The notes under the pieces are model-generated. The model had not been told where the DNA came from. It saw only the letters and a list, made by a program, of their open reading frames with translations, and made no database searches. Of a DNA stretch of 64,000 nucleotides, positions 63,334-64,000 are shown one piece after another (within the stretch, counting starts at the first letter, position 1; each line of letters opens with the position of its first letter). This DNA is from Chryseobacterium vaccae (GTDB lineage Bacteria; Bacteroidota; Bacteroidia; Flavobacteriales; Weeksellaceae). The position numbers and the translations under genes are program-made. The stretch lies in the NCBI RefSeq assembly GCF_009602705.1, contig NZ_VSWH01000001.1, forward strand, positions 1,922,001 to 1,986,000. Direction: 5' to 3'.

Positions 63334-63468
63334 ATTAAAAGACCGCAACAGCCAAATAAACACTTACTATTTAAATACTAATTTCTAAAATTTTCGCTTA
63401 TTAAATTACATTAAACAAAAAGTTTAACAGAATTTGCTTGATAAAATGGTGGGCTATAATTCATTTTT

Positions 63469-63522
63469 AATTTGACTTAATCTAACCAAATCATCTATAA
63501 AAGTGTTTGAAGATACGCTCGT
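63469..63522. repeat. Degenerate repeat copy B (partner at 61371-61423)
   Basis: Second copy of the SSNTFIDDLVRLSQIKNEL-like coding remnant on the minus strand. It lies between repeats C and D, so the 63.1-63.6 kb stretch carries two different tails. Confidence 0.55.
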
Positions 63523-63560
63523 TAAGGTCACTTGACAGGATTATGTAATTCTACAATTCT

Positions 63561-63603
63561 TTCCAAATCTTCTACCAAATGTTTCGTTATCTCTTCGGTT
63601 ATG
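63561..63603. repeat. Degenerate repeat copy D (partner at 63291-63333)
   Basis: See copy C. The remaining sequence in 63138-63760 has no intact gene. Confidence 0.5.
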
Positions 63604-63609
63604 GGTACA

Positions 63610-63646
63610 AAAAACCTCTGAAATCTTTTGATTCTCAGAGGTTTTT
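63610..63646. terminator. Hairpin terminator
   Basis: AAAAACCTCTGA and TCAGAGGTTTTT form a perfect 12-bp stem with a 13-nt loop and T or A runs on both sides, so it can stop transcription either way. It does not belong to an intact gene. Confidence 0.7.
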
Positions 63647-63760
63647 GATTTTTAGGGGATCAAAAAGGTGATTAAATTTTTTAAAAGAAAAATTTGTATT
63701 CCAGAGTCTTAGTATATTATTTCATTTAAGATTATAGCATCAAGAGATCATCTTTATTGT

Positions 63761-63952
63761 TTAAGAATCCAAATTTGAATACTTACGAATCCATTTATAA
63801 AGAGTAGTTTTAGGTATCTTATAAGTACTTACTACTTCAGGTTTTGACATTTTGCCACTGTCTATCCTTTCTAAAATGAATAATATCATTTCTTTAGTAT
63901 AAATATTTTTTCTAAAGACAGGCGTGTTTATTCTTTTGATATCGCTCCCCAT
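63761..63952 (-). CDS. Short helix-turn-helix protein (transposase OrfA-like)
   Basis: 63 residues. A helix-turn-helix pattern, MSKPEVVSTYKIPKTTLYKWIRKY, fits the OrfA of IS3-like elements or a small regulator. It is shorter than the usual OrfA and no OrfB or terminal inverted repeat is visible in the last 50 bases. It ends near the window's right edge region, so an element may continue outside. Confidence 0.5.
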   Translation of the reverse strand: MGSDIKRINTPVFRKNIYTKEMILFILERIDSGKMSKPEVVSTYKIPKTTLYKWIRKYSNLDS

Positions 63953-64000
63953 ATTCCTTTGTGGGGAAAATAAAATAAGATGCTGAGAGTAAAGTCTAAA

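Noticed and set aside
63181..63363. Minus-strand frame in the repeat region
   Set aside because: It runs across repeat C and its frame does not match the encoded remnant.
1..64000. CRISPR arrays, tRNA and rRNA genes
   Set aside because: No regularly spaced identical repeats, no tRNA-like cloverleaf with a T-loop motif and no rRNA-like stretches were recognised by eye; a tRNA scan would settle it.

Overview
The window is AT-rich DNA with features typical of a flavobacterial member of Bacteroidota (Chryseobacterium or a close relative is my guess). The evidence is promoters of the TAnnTTTG type, CusA fused to a TolC domain, DUF3570/DUF4266 proteins, SCO1/NirK lipoproteins and a quinol-type nitric oxide reductase. 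The first half is a dense anaerobic respiration island. The second half is a patchwork of accessory and partly decayed genes.

Positions 1-30.4 kb hold a nearly complete nitrate-to-N2O pathway with its cofactor supply. In order: the end of a NarK nitrate/nitrite transporter, a cytochrome c'-like protein, an outer-membrane porin and an Rrf2 regulator (plus strand); then, on the minus strand, modABC molybdate uptake apparently co-transcribed with a histidine-bearing membrane protein and an unusual TIM-barrel (nitronate monooxygenase-like) protein; scdA-norB with a hemerythrin; nirK-nirV-sco-cytochrome c; a second Rrf2 regulator; a hemerythrin/DUF438/PAS protein; and a long cofactor and nitrate reductase run (cytochrome b, NasA/NapA-type catalytic subunit, four-cluster ferredoxin, Rieske protein, moaA, moeA, mobA, moaD, moeB, moaE, moaCB). 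Anaerobic ribonucleotide reductase nrdDG lies upstream of it. No nosZ is seen. A 24-bp palindrome, ATAAAAGA-N8-TCTTTTAT, lies upstream of modA, scdA, nirK, rrf2, the DUF438 gene (twice), the nitrate reductase genes and nrdD, and looks like the operator of one regulon.

Positions 30.7-36 kb hold an old-yellow-enzyme gene killed by one stop codon, a DsrE stub, a RidA protein, two paralogous alpha/beta hydrolases and an AraC regulator. Their promoters share TCCATT at exactly 21 bp from a CAACTTTG-like -7 box, with a second degenerate copy one 21-bp period further out. This is probably an AraC-controlled stress or solvent-response regulon. A fifth copy stands alone at 59.65 kb, near a second AraC gene.

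Positions 36.2-43.8 kb carry a methyltransferase, gcvT-gcvH without gcvP, pckA, an AraC-like sensor protein without its DNA-binding half, a YoaK-family membrane protein, a cysteine synthase-like enzyme and a Crp/Fnr regulator. An Fnr-type palindrome lies between pckA and the AraC-like gene. Positions 43.8-56.3 kb are a minus-strand run: a CusA-TolC fusion, its adaptor, a heme-binding protein, a P-type ATPase, then thioredoxin, ApbE, DUF4266 and DUF3570 (a probable extracytoplasmic flavinylation module). Two paralogous small exported proteins precede the two parts.

From 56.3 kb to the end the window holds SDR, SnoaL, AraC and ClC genes among wreckage: a TPR fragment, a Crp/Fnr pseudogene, a GH115 glucuronidase remnant, decayed repeat pairs and an HTH/transposase-like ORF at the right edge. 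No tRNA, rRNA or CRISPR array was recognised.
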